In this document: positions 17,627-25,622 of the stretch, in pieces
Position numbering within the stretch: position 1 is the stretch's first letter
Layout: every line of letters begins with the position of its first letter
Assembly (NCBI RefSeq): GCF_001422735.1
Contig: NZ_LMLZ01000022.1
Coordinates: 186,001 to 250,000 of the forward strand
From: Acidovorax sp. Leaf78
Lineage (GTDB): Bacteria > Pseudomonadota > Gammaproteobacteria > Burkholderiales > Burkholderiaceae_C
Direction: 5' to 3'
DNA: 64,000 nt
Position numbers and translations under genes: made by a program
The notes under the pieces: generated by a model
Databases searched by the model: none
What the model was told of the DNA's origin: nothing
The model's input: the letters and a program-made list of their open reading frames with translations, nothing else

Positions 17627-18255
17627 TGGAACCCATCACCAACGCCACCGTGTACATCGTGGACGACGACGCCAGCGTGCGCGAGGCCCTGGCCTGGCTG
17701 CTGCGCTCGCGCAGGCTGCCCAGCGAGTCGTTCGACAGTGCCGAAGCCTTCGACGCGATGCTCAAGACCCGCCCTGCGCAGCGCCAGCCCTGCTGCCTGC
17801 TGCTGGACGTGCGCATGCCCGGCATGAGCGGGCTGGCGCTGTTCGACCTGCTGGCAGTGCGGGGCGACCTGGCCACCATGCCGGTGATCTTCCTCACCGG
17901 CCATGCCGACGTGCCCACCGCGGTGGACACCGTCAAGCGCGGTGCCTTCGACTTTTGCGAAAAGCCGTTTTCCGACAATGCTTTGGTCGACCGCATCGAG
18001 CAGGCCCTTGCCCAGTCGGCCGCACGCCTGGCCCAGCTGCGCGAACGCAGCGACCTGCAGGTGCGGCTCGCCGACCTGACCGAGCGGGAACGCGATGTGA
18101 TGGATTTGGTGGTCGCGGGCCTGCCGAACAAGCTGATCGCCGATCAGCTCGACATCAGCGTGCGCACGGTGGAAGTCCACCGCTCGCGCGTGTTCGACAA
18201 GATGCAGGTGAAGTCAGCCGTCGAGCTGGCCAACCTGCTGCGCGCAGGTCAATGA
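17626..18255 (+). CDS. dctR: FixJ/DctR-type response regulator
   Basis: A 209-residue two-domain regulator. The receiver domain has the acidic pair (VDDDASV, residues 11-14), phosphoacceptor D61 (LLLDVRMPGM), T in FLTGHADV and K in CEKPFSD. The C-terminal LuxR-type HTH is at about residues 147-205 (LTERERDVMDLVVAGLPNKL, VRTVEVHRSRVFDKM). It starts within the last base of the kinase stop (TGATGG), so the two are translationally coupled. By analogy with DctR it would activate C4-dicarboxylate uptake genes elsewhere; the target is not in this window. Confidence 0.85.
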   Translation: MEPITNATVYIVDDDASVREALAWLLRSRRLPSESFDSAEAFDAMLKTRPAQRQPCCLLLDVRMPGMSGLALFDLLAVRGDLATMPVIFLTGHADVPTAVDTVKRGAFDFCEKPFSDNALVDRIEQALAQSAARLAQLRERSDLQVRLADLTERERDVMDLVVAGLPNKLIADQLDISVRTVEVHRSRVFDKMQVKSAVELANLLRAGQ

Positions 18256-18293
18256 AGCCGCCGGCTCTGCACTGAGCCGCTGCGGCGTGCGCA

Positions 18294-18315
18294 ACCCAGG
18301 CTGGTGAGCCTGGGT
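18294..18315. terminator. Hairpin between convergent dctR-like gene and OmpA-like gene
   Basis: Nine-base perfect arms ACCCAGGCT and AGCCTGGGT with a GGTG loop, in the 90-bp gap between converging genes. There is no U-tract on either side, so it could be a bidirectional but weak or Rho-assisted terminator. Confidence 0.5.
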
Positions 18316-18345
18316 CGTTGCGCCTGGGGCTGTCAGCCCCGAGGA

Positions 18346-18996
18346 TCAACCGCGGGGGCGTTCGCCCACAAAGATCTCGACGCGCCGGTTGCGGGCGCGG
18401 CCGTCGGCCGACTCGTTGGTGGCGATGGGGTAACGCTCGCCCATGCCGTCGATGGCGATGCGGCGGCCGTCCACGCCCCGCGCAGCCAAGTAGCTGCGTG
18501 TGCTGGCGGCGCGGTCCACCGACAAGGGGTTGTTGATGGCATCGCTGCCGGTGTTGTCCGTGTGGCCCACGATGCGCACGTCCGTGTTGGGGTTGTTGCG
18601 CAGCCCGGCGGCGAACTGGTCAAGCACCGGTGCGAAGTTGGGCTGAATGTCCGAGCGGCCCACGGCGAACGAAATGTCGCTCGGGATGTTGAGCATGAGC
18701 TGGTTGTCGGCGGTCTGGGTCACGGCAATGCCGGTGCCCTGGGTCGCACGCTCCATCTCGCGCTTTTGGCGCTCCATGTTCTGCGACCAGATGTAGGTGC
18801 CCAGTGCGCCCACGCCGGCACCCACCACGGCACCGGTGCCAGCGCTGCCGCCGGTGGCCGAGCCGATCACGGCACCCGCCAGTGCCCCCACGCCAGCGCC
18901 CGTGGCGGTGCGGCGTTGGGTATCGTCCATGTTGGCGCAGCCGGTGGCCAGGATGACGACGGCGGCGGTGGCGCCCCAAAGAATGTTTCTGCGCAT
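18346..18996 (-). CDS. OmpA-family lipoprotein with glycine zipper (YiaD-like)
   Basis: A 216-residue predicted outer-membrane lipoprotein. The start at 18996 gives a lipobox signal (MRRNILWGATAAVVILATGC) and a good CAAGGAG ribosome site eight bases upstream; the open frame continues upstream to 19368 without coding character. Residues 30-75 form a glycine-zipper hairpin (GAGVGALAGAVIGSATGG). The C-terminal OmpA domain, which binds peptidoglycan, has VRIVGHTDNTGS and the closing RARNRRVEIFV. Such proteins tether the outer membrane to the wall. Confidence 0.9.
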   Translation of the reverse strand: MRRNILWGATAAVVILATGCANMDDTQRRTATGAGVGALAGAVIGSATGGSAGTGAVVGAGVGALGTYIWSQNMERQKREMERATQGTGIAVTQTADNQLMLNIPSDISFAVGRSDIQPNFAPVLDQFAAGLRNNPNTDVRIVGHTDNTGSDAINNPLSVDRAASTRSYLAARGVDGRRIAIDGMGERYPIATNESADGRARNRRVEIFVGERPRG

Positions 18997-19201
18997 GTGT
19001 GTGCTCCTTGAATGATCAACGGGAGCTGGGCGCTGCGGGAGTTCCGGTCGCGGGCTGCAGCCTGTTCTTGGCGGCAAGCCTCGGTAGCGCCCAGCTGATC
19101 CGCCATCTTGGAGTGGCGCGCGGAGGCGCGCCATCGGCACAGGGGCCCCTTGGTTGTAGGACTGGGTCGCCTGCCTCCCGGCAGAGCCCAAGCGCAGAAG
19201 G

Positions 19202-19384
19202 TCAGGAAGAACCGGGCGGCGGCGCAGGCGGCTTGGGGCCGGGCGCTTCAGGCGGTACAGGTGCAGGCGCGTCCTGACTCGGCGGCTTGAGCTCGCCCCC
19301 CTTGCGCCCCGAAAACATGGTCCACCAGACAATTGCCCCCAGCAGCACCAGCGCAAGCAGCGCTTCAAGCAAAATCAGCCCCAT
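19202..19384 (-). CDS. Small single-span membrane protein, 60 residues
   Basis: The frame encodes MGLILLEALLALVLLGAIVW, one membrane helix, then WTMFSGRKGGEL and a Pro/Ala-rich tail ending PPPGSS. An AGGAG ribosome site sits ten bases before the ATG at 19384. Its start codon shares the CATG tetranucleotide with the mltA start codon on the other strand, so each gene's leader lies in the other's coding sequence. I have the impression that similar short proteins occur in related genomes, but cannot verify it. Function is unknown. Confidence 0.55.
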   Translation of the reverse strand: MGLILLEALLALVLLGAIVWWTMFSGRKGGELKPPSQDAPAPVPPEAPGPKPPAPPPGSS

Positions 19385-20549
19385 GACATTGACACTCCTG
19401 CGCCTTGTATCGACGGCGCTGATTGTAGGAACGCTGGTGGCCTGCTCCAGCCCTCCGCCCGCAAGCCCCTCCCGCACCCCGGCCATCCCGGCGCCCTTTC
19501 CGTCCTTGCCGCCCGGCGCGGTGGTGCTGCCGGGCGACAACGGCCCGCTGCCCCCGCCCATGGCCCAGCCCAAGAGCCGCTGGGTGCCCGTGCGTTGGGC
19601 CGAGCTGCCGGGCTTTACCGAAGACGCGCTGCACGAGGCCTGGAATGCCTGGATCAAGAGCTGCGAACGGCCCGCGCCGCCCTTCACCGCGCTGTGCAGC
19701 GACGTGCGCCAGCTGAGCATCGCCACCGCCGAAGAGCAGCGTGCGTGGCTCATCGCGCGGCTGCAGCCCTACCGCGTGGAGGCGACCGACGGCAACCCCG
19801 ACGGCCTGCTCACGGCCTACTACGAGCCGATGATGGACGGCGCGCGCCAGCCGGGCAACGGCTTCAACGTGCCCATCTACCGCACGCCCGCCGGGCTGGG
19901 CGCGCGCAAGCCCTGGTATACGCGCCAGCAGATCGAGTCGATGCCCGAGGCACAGGCCGCGCTGGCCGGGCGGGCCATCGCCTGGCTGCGCGACCCGGTC
20001 GAATCGATGGTGCTGCACATCCAGGGCTCGGGCCGCTTGCGCATCACCGAGGCCGACGGGTCGGTGTCGCTGGTGCGCGTGGCCTACGCGGGCACCAACG
20101 ACCAGCCCTACCAGAGCATCGGCCGCTGGCTGCTGGACCAGGGCTACACGCGCGACGCGACCTGGCCCGGCATCCGCGCCTGGCTGGCGGCCAACCCGCA
20201 GCGCACCAACGAGCTGATGTGGACCAACCCGCGCTATGTGTTCTTCCGCGAGGAGCCTTTGAACCCGCTGGACGCCGGCTTCGGCCCGCGCGGCGCGCAG
20301 GGCGTGCCGCTTACGCCCGGCCGCTCCATCGCCGTGGACCGCCAGAGCATCCCGTACGGCACGCCGGTGTGGCTGGCCTCCAGCGGCCCCCAGGTGCAGC
20401 TCAACCGCATGGTGATGGCGCAGGACACCGGCAGCGCGATCCTGGGTGCGGTGCGGGCCGACTTCTTCACGGGCTGGGGCCCGGAGGCCGGAGACATTGC
20501 CGGGCGCCTGAAGCAGAACCTGCGGCTGTGGGCGCTGTGGCCCAAATAA
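19383..20549 (+). CDS. mltA: Membrane-bound lytic murein transglycosylase A
   Basis: A 388-residue lipoprotein that cleaves peptidoglycan glycan strands to 1,6-anhydro muropeptides. The start at 19383 is chosen because it gives a compact lipoprotein signal MTLTLLRLVSTALIVGTLVAC; the frame is open further upstream. Family motifs are present: LLTAYYEPMMDGAR, HIQGSGRL and the C-terminal 3D domain with conserved aspartates (MVMAQDTGSAI, FTGWGPEAGDIAG). A dispersed repeat follows directly after the stop codon. Confidence 0.92.
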   Translation: MTLTLLRLVSTALIVGTLVACSSPPPASPSRTPAIPAPFPSLPPGAVVLPGDNGPLPPPMAQPKSRWVPVRWAELPGFTEDALHEAWNAWIKSCERPAPPFTALCSDVRQLSIATAEEQRAWLIARLQPYRVEATDGNPDGLLTAYYEPMMDGARQPGNGFNVPIYRTPAGLGARKPWYTRQQIESMPEAQAALAGRAIAWLRDPVESMVLHIQGSGRLRITEADGSVSLVRVAYAGTNDQPYQSIGRWLLDQGYTRDATWPGIRAWLAANPQRTNELMWTNPRYVFFREEPLNPLDAGFGPRGAQGVPLTPGRSIAVDRQSIPYGTPVWLASSGPQVQLNRMVMAQDTGSAILGAVRADFFTGWGPEAGDIAGRLKQNLRLWALWPK

Positions 20550-20550
20550 T

Positions 20551-20601
20551 GGTCAAAAATGCCTCTACCGCTTGCCTGACAAGCGCCAAAAGCTATTAAA
20601 A
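20551..20601 (+). repeat. Dispersed ~55-bp repeat, copy 2
   Basis: GGTCAAAAATGCCTCTACCG, then CTTGCCTGACAAGCGCC and AGCTATTAAAA. It fills the gap between mltA and the DUF2868 gene and ends two bases before that gene's AGGAG ribosome site. Confidence 0.75.
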
Positions 20602-20612
20602 CAGGAGCATCC

Positions 20613-22595
20613 GTGCGCGTGACCCTGCCCCAGCTGCGCACCGTGCTGCTCGCCCAGTCCATCGAGCAGGTGGATGCCGGGCGCACCCTGGTCAGCCAGG
20701 CCGACTGGGACGAGGCCACGCGCACGGCCGTGGCAGCCGCCCGCCAGCGCGGTGCGCAGCGCGTGGGCGCGGGCGATGTGGTGCTGGAGCGTGCCGACAC
20801 CGTCGCCCGGCGCGCCAGCGGCCGGGACACCACCGTCGCCGCCCTGCACGAGCCCGGTGCTGCCGGGCGCTGGCTGGCGCGCGGCCTGCCGCTGCTGGCC
20901 CTGGCGATGGGCCTGGCCATCGACCGCATCGCCAACGCCCACCGGGTGGACCTGCTGTCGCCACCGCTGCTGATCGTGCTGGCCTGGAACCTGTGCGTGT
21001 ACCTGCTGATGGCCTGGCGTGCCTGGCGCCCGCCCGCCACGGGGCTGCCGCTGCTGCAGGGCCTGCGGCAGCTCACCCGCCGCCTGGGCTCGGGCCGGGG
21101 GCGCGGGCTGGCAGCGCGCATCGCGGCGGACTTCCATGCGCGGTGGTGGGCCCACACGGCCGACCTGCAGGTGCAGCGCGCGGCCCGTGTGCTGCACCTG
21201 TGCGCGGCGGCCTGGGGCGCGGGCATTGCGCTGTCGCTGCTGCTGCGCGGGCTGGTGGTGCGCTACCAGTTCGGGTGGGAGAGCACCTTCCTCGACGCCA
21301 CGCAGGTGCATGCCATCGTGTTGGTGCTGTTCTGGCCGCTGACTGTGCTGTTCGGCACGGCCCCCTTCACGCTGCAGGAGATCGCGGCCACACAGAACTT
21401 TGCCGGCGAGGGCGCGGGCGGCAGCCGCTGGGTGTGGATGTACGTGGGCCTGCTGGCGCTGGTGGTGGTGCTGCCCCGCCTGGCGCTGGCGGCCTGGGCG
21501 CGCTGGCGCGAGGCCCGCTGGCACGCCCGCATCGACCCGGGCGATGCCGCATTCGACGCGCTGCGCGCCGCCCTGCCGGGCGACCTGCTGATCGGCCTGC
21601 ACGGGCCCTTGGCCGAGGTGCTGCAAACCGCCGCGGTGCAGACCCCGCAGGGCGACCGCCTGCAGTTCGGCGATGCCCGCCAGCCGGTGGACGCGGTGCT
21701 GGCGTGGACCACCGACGCCCCACCGCCCGCCTGGCAAGGCGCGCCGGTGCTGGCACTGCGGTGGGAAGCCTTTGCCGCCAGCTGGGTGCTGGAGCCCACG
21801 CTGTTCGATCGCCTGACCGCCGCGCTGCCAGCGCAGCAACACGCGCTGAGCCGCCTGCGCGCGGCCTGGGTGGAGCGCAACGAGCTGCGCTTTCGCGAAT
21901 CGCTGCAAGCCCTGGCCCGGCACCTGCGCGAGGTTGCGCAACCCGCACCAGGCGGTGAGACGGGCGACGCCAACGCCAAGTCCGCGCGCTACGCCCAGCA
22001 GGTGCAGACGCTGGACGCCGCGCTGCGCACGCTGCACGGCCAACTGCCTGCGCCCAGCCTGCACGCATCCAACGCCCCGCACGGCCACGCGCTGCTACCC
22101 GCCACGCGCCGCACCAGCAATACCGCCCTGGCCGTGGGCACATCCGCCGGCGCCGCAGCGGGCGCGGCGGCAGGTGCCAAGGCCGGTGCGCTGATCGACA
22201 TCGGCACCGGCGGCCTGACGCTGGGCGCGGGCACCGCCCTGGGCGCGCTGCTGGGCGGCACCACCGCCTGGGTGCTGCGGTCCCTGCAGAAGAAGGACGA
22301 TGGGGACGCGCTGCTGCGCCACGCGGTGGAGGCGGCCTGCACGCACTACCTCGTCATCGCGCACCTGGAGCGGGTGCCACCGGCCGATGCCGACCGGCTG
22401 GCAGAGCGATGGCGTGCCGAGGTCACCGGCACGGTGGCCGCGCACGGCGATGCGTTGGCTGCGGCGCTGCGACGCACGGGGCCGGGGGATGACGCGATGC
22501 AAGCGGTGCAGGCGCTGCTGCACACCATGCTGACCGGGATACTGCGGCGCAGCTTTGCGGCTGCGGCCACGGCAGCACCGGCCGACGCAGCCTGA
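20613..22595 (+). CDS. DUF2868 membrane protein with extra C-terminal membrane region
   Basis: A 660-residue protein starting with GTG after ACAGGAG. The first about 470 residues match DUF2868: an N-terminal soluble part, then membrane helices (LPLLALAMGLAIDRI; LLIVLAWNLCVYLLMAW; AWGAGIALSLLLRGLVV; WMYVGLLALVVVLPRLAL). In relatives a DUF2868 gene is usually followed by a separate GTPase of the DUF3482 type. Here the C-terminal 180 residues (a glycine/alanine-rich hairpin, GALIDIGTGGLTLGAGTALG, then a helical tail) resemble the end of DUF3482 with no GTP-binding domain between. No P-loop is visible. Function is unknown. Fusion is an inference from memory of these families. Confidence 0.7.
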   Translation: MRVTLPQLRTVLLAQSIEQVDAGRTLVSQADWDEATRTAVAAARQRGAQRVGAGDVVLERADTVARRASGRDTTVAALHEPGAAGRWLARGLPLLALAMGLAIDRIANAHRVDLLSPPLLIVLAWNLCVYLLMAWRAWRPPATGLPLLQGLRQLTRRLGSGRGRGLAARIAADFHARWWAHTADLQVQRAARVLHLCAAAWGAGIALSLLLRGLVVRYQFGWESTFLDATQVHAIVLVLFWPLTVLFGTAPFTLQEIAATQNFAGEGAGGSRWVWMYVGLLALVVVLPRLALAAWARWREARWHARIDPGDAAFDALRAALPGDLLIGLHGPLAEVLQTAAVQTPQGDRLQFGDARQPVDAVLAWTTDAPPPAWQGAPVLALRWEAFAASWVLEPTLFDRLTAALPAQQHALSRLRAAWVERNELRFRESLQALARHLREVAQPAPGGETGDANAKSARYAQQVQTLDAALRTLHGQLPAPSLHASNAPHGHALLPATRRTSNTALAVGTSAGAAAGAAAGAKAGALIDIGTGGLTLGAGTALGALLGGTTAWVLRSLQKKDDGDALLRHAVEAACTHYLVIAHLERVPPADADRLAERWRAEVTGTVAAHGDALAAALRRTGPGDDAMQAVQALLHTMLTGILRRSFAAAATAAPADAA

Positions 22596-22597
22596 AA

Positions 22598-22662
22598 TCC
22601 AAGCCTTTTGGGCCGCTACCGCTGTATAGGCAAGCGCCAGCAGCTATTAATTCAATAGCAAA
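22598..22662 (+). repeat. Dispersed ~55-bp repeat, copy 3
   Basis: TCCAAGCCTTTTGGGCCGCT, then ACCGCTGTATAGGCAAGCGCC and AGCAGCTATTAATTCAATAG. It begins three bases after the DUF2868 stop, between converging genes. Confidence 0.75.
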
Positions 22663-22675
22663 CCAACCGCAAGCC

Positions 22676-23200
22676 TCACGGACATGGCGTCCGGGCCGCC
22701 TCGGTCTCCACGCGCGGTGCCGCCACGGCCGGCGGCTCGGGCGGCTTGGCGGGCGGCACGCTCACGGTGCGCAGCTGGTCGCCGTCAATGCGGTATTCGT
22801 ACTCGCGGGTGGAGCCGATCATGTCCGTCTTGAAGGTGCTGCTGGCCATGGTGGCCGCGTACACCTGGGGCCGTACGACCTGGTAGCGGTACGCGGTGGT
22901 GGAGCTGCCGGTGGAGGTCTTGCAGGTGGACTCGAACAGGGTCTGCTTGAACTGCAGGGTGCAGCGGCCCGAGGTGTCCTCGGCTTGGGTGCCGTCCTGC
23001 ACGTACAGCACGATCTTGGTGGCGCGCCAGCAGCCGAGCAGGCCGGCGGCGCTGGGGGCGCTCTCCGAACTTGCAGAACTTGCAGCATTTGCAGCGCTCA
23101 CGGCTTGGGGCGCTTGGGGCGCTTGGGGCGCTTGGACCGCCTGTGCGCACGATGCGGCACCGACCAGACACAGCAACAGGCTGGGCGTGAAGCGCTTCAT
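22676..23200 (-). CDS. Small exported protein of unknown function
   Basis: A 174-residue protein with a signal peptide (MKRFTPSLLLCLVGAASCAQ) cleaved probably after the AQA region, followed by a low-complexity QAPQAPQAPQA and Ala/Ser stretch encoded by 9-bp tandem repeats. The mature part has three cysteines before the C-terminus (LLGCWRATK, SGRCTLQFKQ, ESTCKTSTG) and a beta-rich look (YRYQVVRPQVYAATMASSTF; EYEYRIDGDQLRTVSVPP), ending in a Pro/Ala-rich tail. No known family is recognised. Its ATG overlaps the stop of the deaminase gene by four bases, which implies co-expression. Confidence 0.65.
   Translation of the reverse strand: MKRFTPSLLLCLVGAASCAQAVQAPQAPQAPQAVSAANAASSASSESAPSAAGLLGCWRATKIVLYVQDGTQAEDTSGRCTLQFKQTLFESTCKTSTGSSTTAYRYQVVRPQVYAATMASSTFKTDMIGSTREYEYRIDGDQLRTVSVPPAKPPEPPAVAAPRVETEAARTPCP
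23077..23135 (-). repeat. Two 9-bp tandem repeat tracts in the exported protein gene
   Basis: About three units of a CTTGCAGAA-like sequence (23079-23105) adjoin three and a half units of CTTGGGGCG (23104-23135). Unit length is a multiple of three, so slippage would change the length of the spacer after the signal peptide and keep the frame. Confidence 0.7.
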
Positions 23201-23661
23201 GCGGCGCTCCCCGGGGTCGCGGCATTGGCGCTGAGCGCCAGGTACGCACCCATGTCGTAGACCGCGCTGCGCTCCAGCACGCCCACCGACACCTCCACGC
23301 CCGCGGCCTTCAGGATCTCGATCCCAGCGCCGGCATTGCGCGGGTCGGGGTCGAGCATGGCCACCACCACCCGCTGAATGCCGCGCGCCACCAGCGCCTT
23401 CGCGCACGACGGCGTGCGGCCATGGAACGAGCACGGCTCCAGCGTGACGTAGGCGGTCACGCCGGCCAGATCGCCGGGCGACTGGGCCAGCGCCATGGCC
23501 TCGGCGTGGTGCTGGCCGGGCGGCTGGGTGAACCCGCTCGCCATCACCGCACCGTCCTTCACGAACACGCAACCCACGGGCGGGTTGGGCAGGCAGGCTG
23601 GCAGGGCTTTGCGGCCCTCGGCCAGGGCAAGGCGCATGAAAACTTCGTCGGATGCGGACAT
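23197..23661 (-). CDS. RibD-like deaminase domain protein (deaminase only)
   Basis: A 154-residue zinc deaminase of the cytidine-deaminase fold, matching the N-terminal domain of RibD (diaminohydroxyphosphoribosylaminopyrimidine deaminase, riboflavin synthesis). The zinc site is clear: QHHAEAMAL and EPCSFHGRTPSC. The family-typical LPNPPVGCVFVKDG segment is present, and the reductase half of normal RibD is absent. The start at 23661 (MSASDEVFMRLALAEGRKA) fits homologues better than the upstream ATG at 23697. Whether it acts in riboflavin synthesis or deaminates another base is not shown by the sequence; no other rib gene is near. Confidence 0.8.
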   Translation of the reverse strand: MSASDEVFMRLALAEGRKALPACLPNPPVGCVFVKDGAVMASGFTQPPGQHHAEAMALAQSPGDLAGVTAYVTLEPCSFHGRTPSCAKALVARGIQRVVVAMLDPDPRNAGAGIEILKAAGVEVSVGVLERSAVYDMGAYLALSANAATPGSAA

Positions 23662-23761
23662 GGTCGAAAGCGTTGGACAAGGAAGGCGGGCCCGCATGCC
23701 GGGGCCGCACCGCTCAGGGTGGGTATTGTGAGTCAGCCGCGGTTCGGGCCTTGCCGAGCCG

Positions 23762-25561
23762 TCATGACTCGACCGCCCACCGCGTCACCCGTGGCGGTGC
23801 GTCGCCCACATGGAACGCGAGCTTGCGGTCGCGCAGCGCCACGTCGGACGCCGTCACGCGGTCGAAGCGCCGCAGGTGCTCCGTCCACGACTCGTCCTCG
23901 ATGCGCTCCACATAGCGCGCGGGCTGGCTGATGTCGTGCAGCAGCTGCCAGGCCAGCGCGCCCTGGCGCAGGCGGCTGCGGCGGCTCTCTTGCATCACCG
24001 CGCGGAATTCGGTGGCACGCGTGGGGTCGATGAAGTATTCGATGGTGACCACCACATGCCCGGTACTGGGCGGCGCATCGGCCACCGGGGCCTTGAAGGC
24101 ACGGGAGGGGCTCAGGTCCTCCTCCATGCTGCGGTCGGCCACCAGGCGCTGCACCAGCAGCATGGCCACCACGCCGGTGCCGGCGGCAATGCCCAGGCTC
24201 ACGTGCACGTCGCTGAGGGTGGCCACCTGGCCCCACACCGCGGCCCCGAGGGCGGTGGAGCCCATGATGGCCATCTGGTAGATCGACATGCCGCGTGCGC
24301 GCACCCAGTTGGGCAGTGCGAGCTGGGCCGATACGCTCAACGAATTGGCCGTGGTGATCCACGCCATGCCGGCCACAAACATCGCGGGCACGGCCACGTA
24401 CACATTGGGCGCCACGGCCATCACGCCCGTGGCCACGGCCTGCAGGGCCGTGCCGCGGATCACCAGCACATCGCGCGCCATGGCCTGGCGCAGGCGCGGC
24501 AAGAACATCGCGGCGGTGATGGCCCCCGCGCCCATGCTGGCCAGCAGCAGCGTGAAGGTGCCCGCACCGCCGCCCTCCAGGCCCCGGGCCAGCAGCGGCA
24601 GCAGGGCCAGCAGCGCGGTGGCGTGCAAGAAGAAGATGGAGATGCGCCACAGCACGGCGCGCATGCGCGGCGACTGGCGCACGAACTGCAGCCCCACGCG
24701 CATGGCGCTGGGCAGCCTTTCGCGGCCCAGCGGGCTGGGCACGTGGGTGCGCTTCCAGCGCATGATGACCAGGCCCGAGATGACCGACAGCACCGCGTTG
24801 AGCACGAACACCCAGGCACTGCCCGCGCTGGCGATGATGGCGCCGGCCAAGAGCGGCCCGATGATGCGCGATGCGTTCATCGCCACGCCGTTGAGGGCCA
24901 GCGCCGCGGGCAGCTGCGGGCGGCTGACCAGTTCGGGCACGATGGCCGCGAACACCGGCCAGCGCATGGCCAGGCCGATGCCGTTGGCAAAGGTGAGCAT
25001 CAGCAGCAGCGGCGCCGTCATGCCGCCGGCCATGACAAACACGCACAGCACCAGCGCCACGGCCGCCACCCAGAACTGCGTGGCGATGAAGTAGCGCCGC
25101 CGGTCCAGGATGTCGGCCAACGCGCCGCTGGGCAGGCCCAGCAGGAACACGGGCAGGGTGGAGGCCGACTGCACCAGCGCCACGAGGATGGGCGAGGTGG
25201 TGAGCGTGGTCATGAGCCAGGCGGCCGCCACGTCGTTCATCCACATGCAGGTGTTGGCCGCCACCCAGGTGAGCCACAGCATGCGAAACACCGGCACGGA
25301 CAGCGGCGCCAGGGGCGACAGCGAGGCCGCCTGGCTCAGCTGTGCGGCGGCGCTCTGGTCGAGCTGGGCGGCAACGGATTCTTCGGTGCCCTGCGCGGTC
25401 GCGGCGCGGTCTGCGGCGGCCGCGTCGTCGGTCGGCCCGCGCGCTGCGGCATCGGCAGCGGGGGTCAGGTCAGGAGCGGGGGTGGGCGCAGTGCTGCGCG
25501 TGCTTTCGTGGGACGGCAAAGGTGGCATGTCCTCCCATTGTGCGACGGTTGGCGCGGCCAT
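23762..25561 (-). CDS. MFS exporter of the MFS_3/EntS type with C-terminal monooxygenase-like domain
   Basis: A 599-residue transporter. About 90 residues of Ala/Asp/Gln-rich cytoplasmic extension precede the first helix (FRMLWLTWVAANTCMWM). Twelve membrane helices follow with the MFS loop LPSGALADILDRRRY between TM2 and TM3. The last 110 residues (HVVVTIEYFIDPTRATEFRA, then LHDISQPARYVERIEDESW) resemble the ferredoxin-like antibiotic-biosynthesis-monooxygenase fold found at the end of 'transmembrane secretion effector' proteins. Substrate is unknown; relatives export siderophores or other small molecules. The start at 25561 is the longest; the ATG at 25528 (MPPLPSHEST) is an alternative. Confidence 0.85.
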   Translation of the reverse strand: MAAPTVAQWEDMPPLPSHESTRSTAPTPAPDLTPAADAAARGPTDDAAAADRAATAQGTEESVAAQLDQSAAAQLSQAASLSPLAPLSVPVFRMLWLTWVAANTCMWMNDVAAAWLMTTLTTSPILVALVQSASTLPVFLLGLPSGALADILDRRRYFIATQFWVAAVALVLCVFVMAGGMTAPLLLMLTFANGIGLAMRWPVFAAIVPELVSRPQLPAALALNGVAMNASRIIGPLLAGAIIASAGSAWVFVLNAVLSVISGLVIMRWKRTHVPSPLGRERLPSAMRVGLQFVRQSPRMRAVLWRISIFFLHATALLALLPLLARGLEGGGAGTFTLLLASMGAGAITAAMFLPRLRQAMARDVLVIRGTALQAVATGVMAVAPNVYVAVPAMFVAGMAWITTANSLSVSAQLALPNWVRARGMSIYQMAIMGSTALGAAVWGQVATLSDVHVSLGIAAGTGVVAMLLVQRLVADRSMEEDLSPSRAFKAPVADAPPSTGHVVVTIEYFIDPTRATEFRAVMQESRRSRLRQGALAWQLLHDISQPARYVERIEDESWTEHLRRFDRVTASDVALRDRKLAFHVGDAPPRVTRWAVES

Positions 25562-25622
25562 GCTGCGTGCGGCACCGAATAGCCACCTTGGCGGAGCGCC
25601 GCACCATCACCACACGGCACGG

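Noticed and set aside
19006-19017. TTGAATGATCAA near the OmpA-like gene as an FNR box
   Set aside because: The half-sites are two bases too close together for the TTGAT-N4-ATCAA pattern.
23104-23135. Tandem 9-bp units as a CRISPR-like array
   Set aside because: Units are directly abutting, short, and in coding sequence with no spacers.
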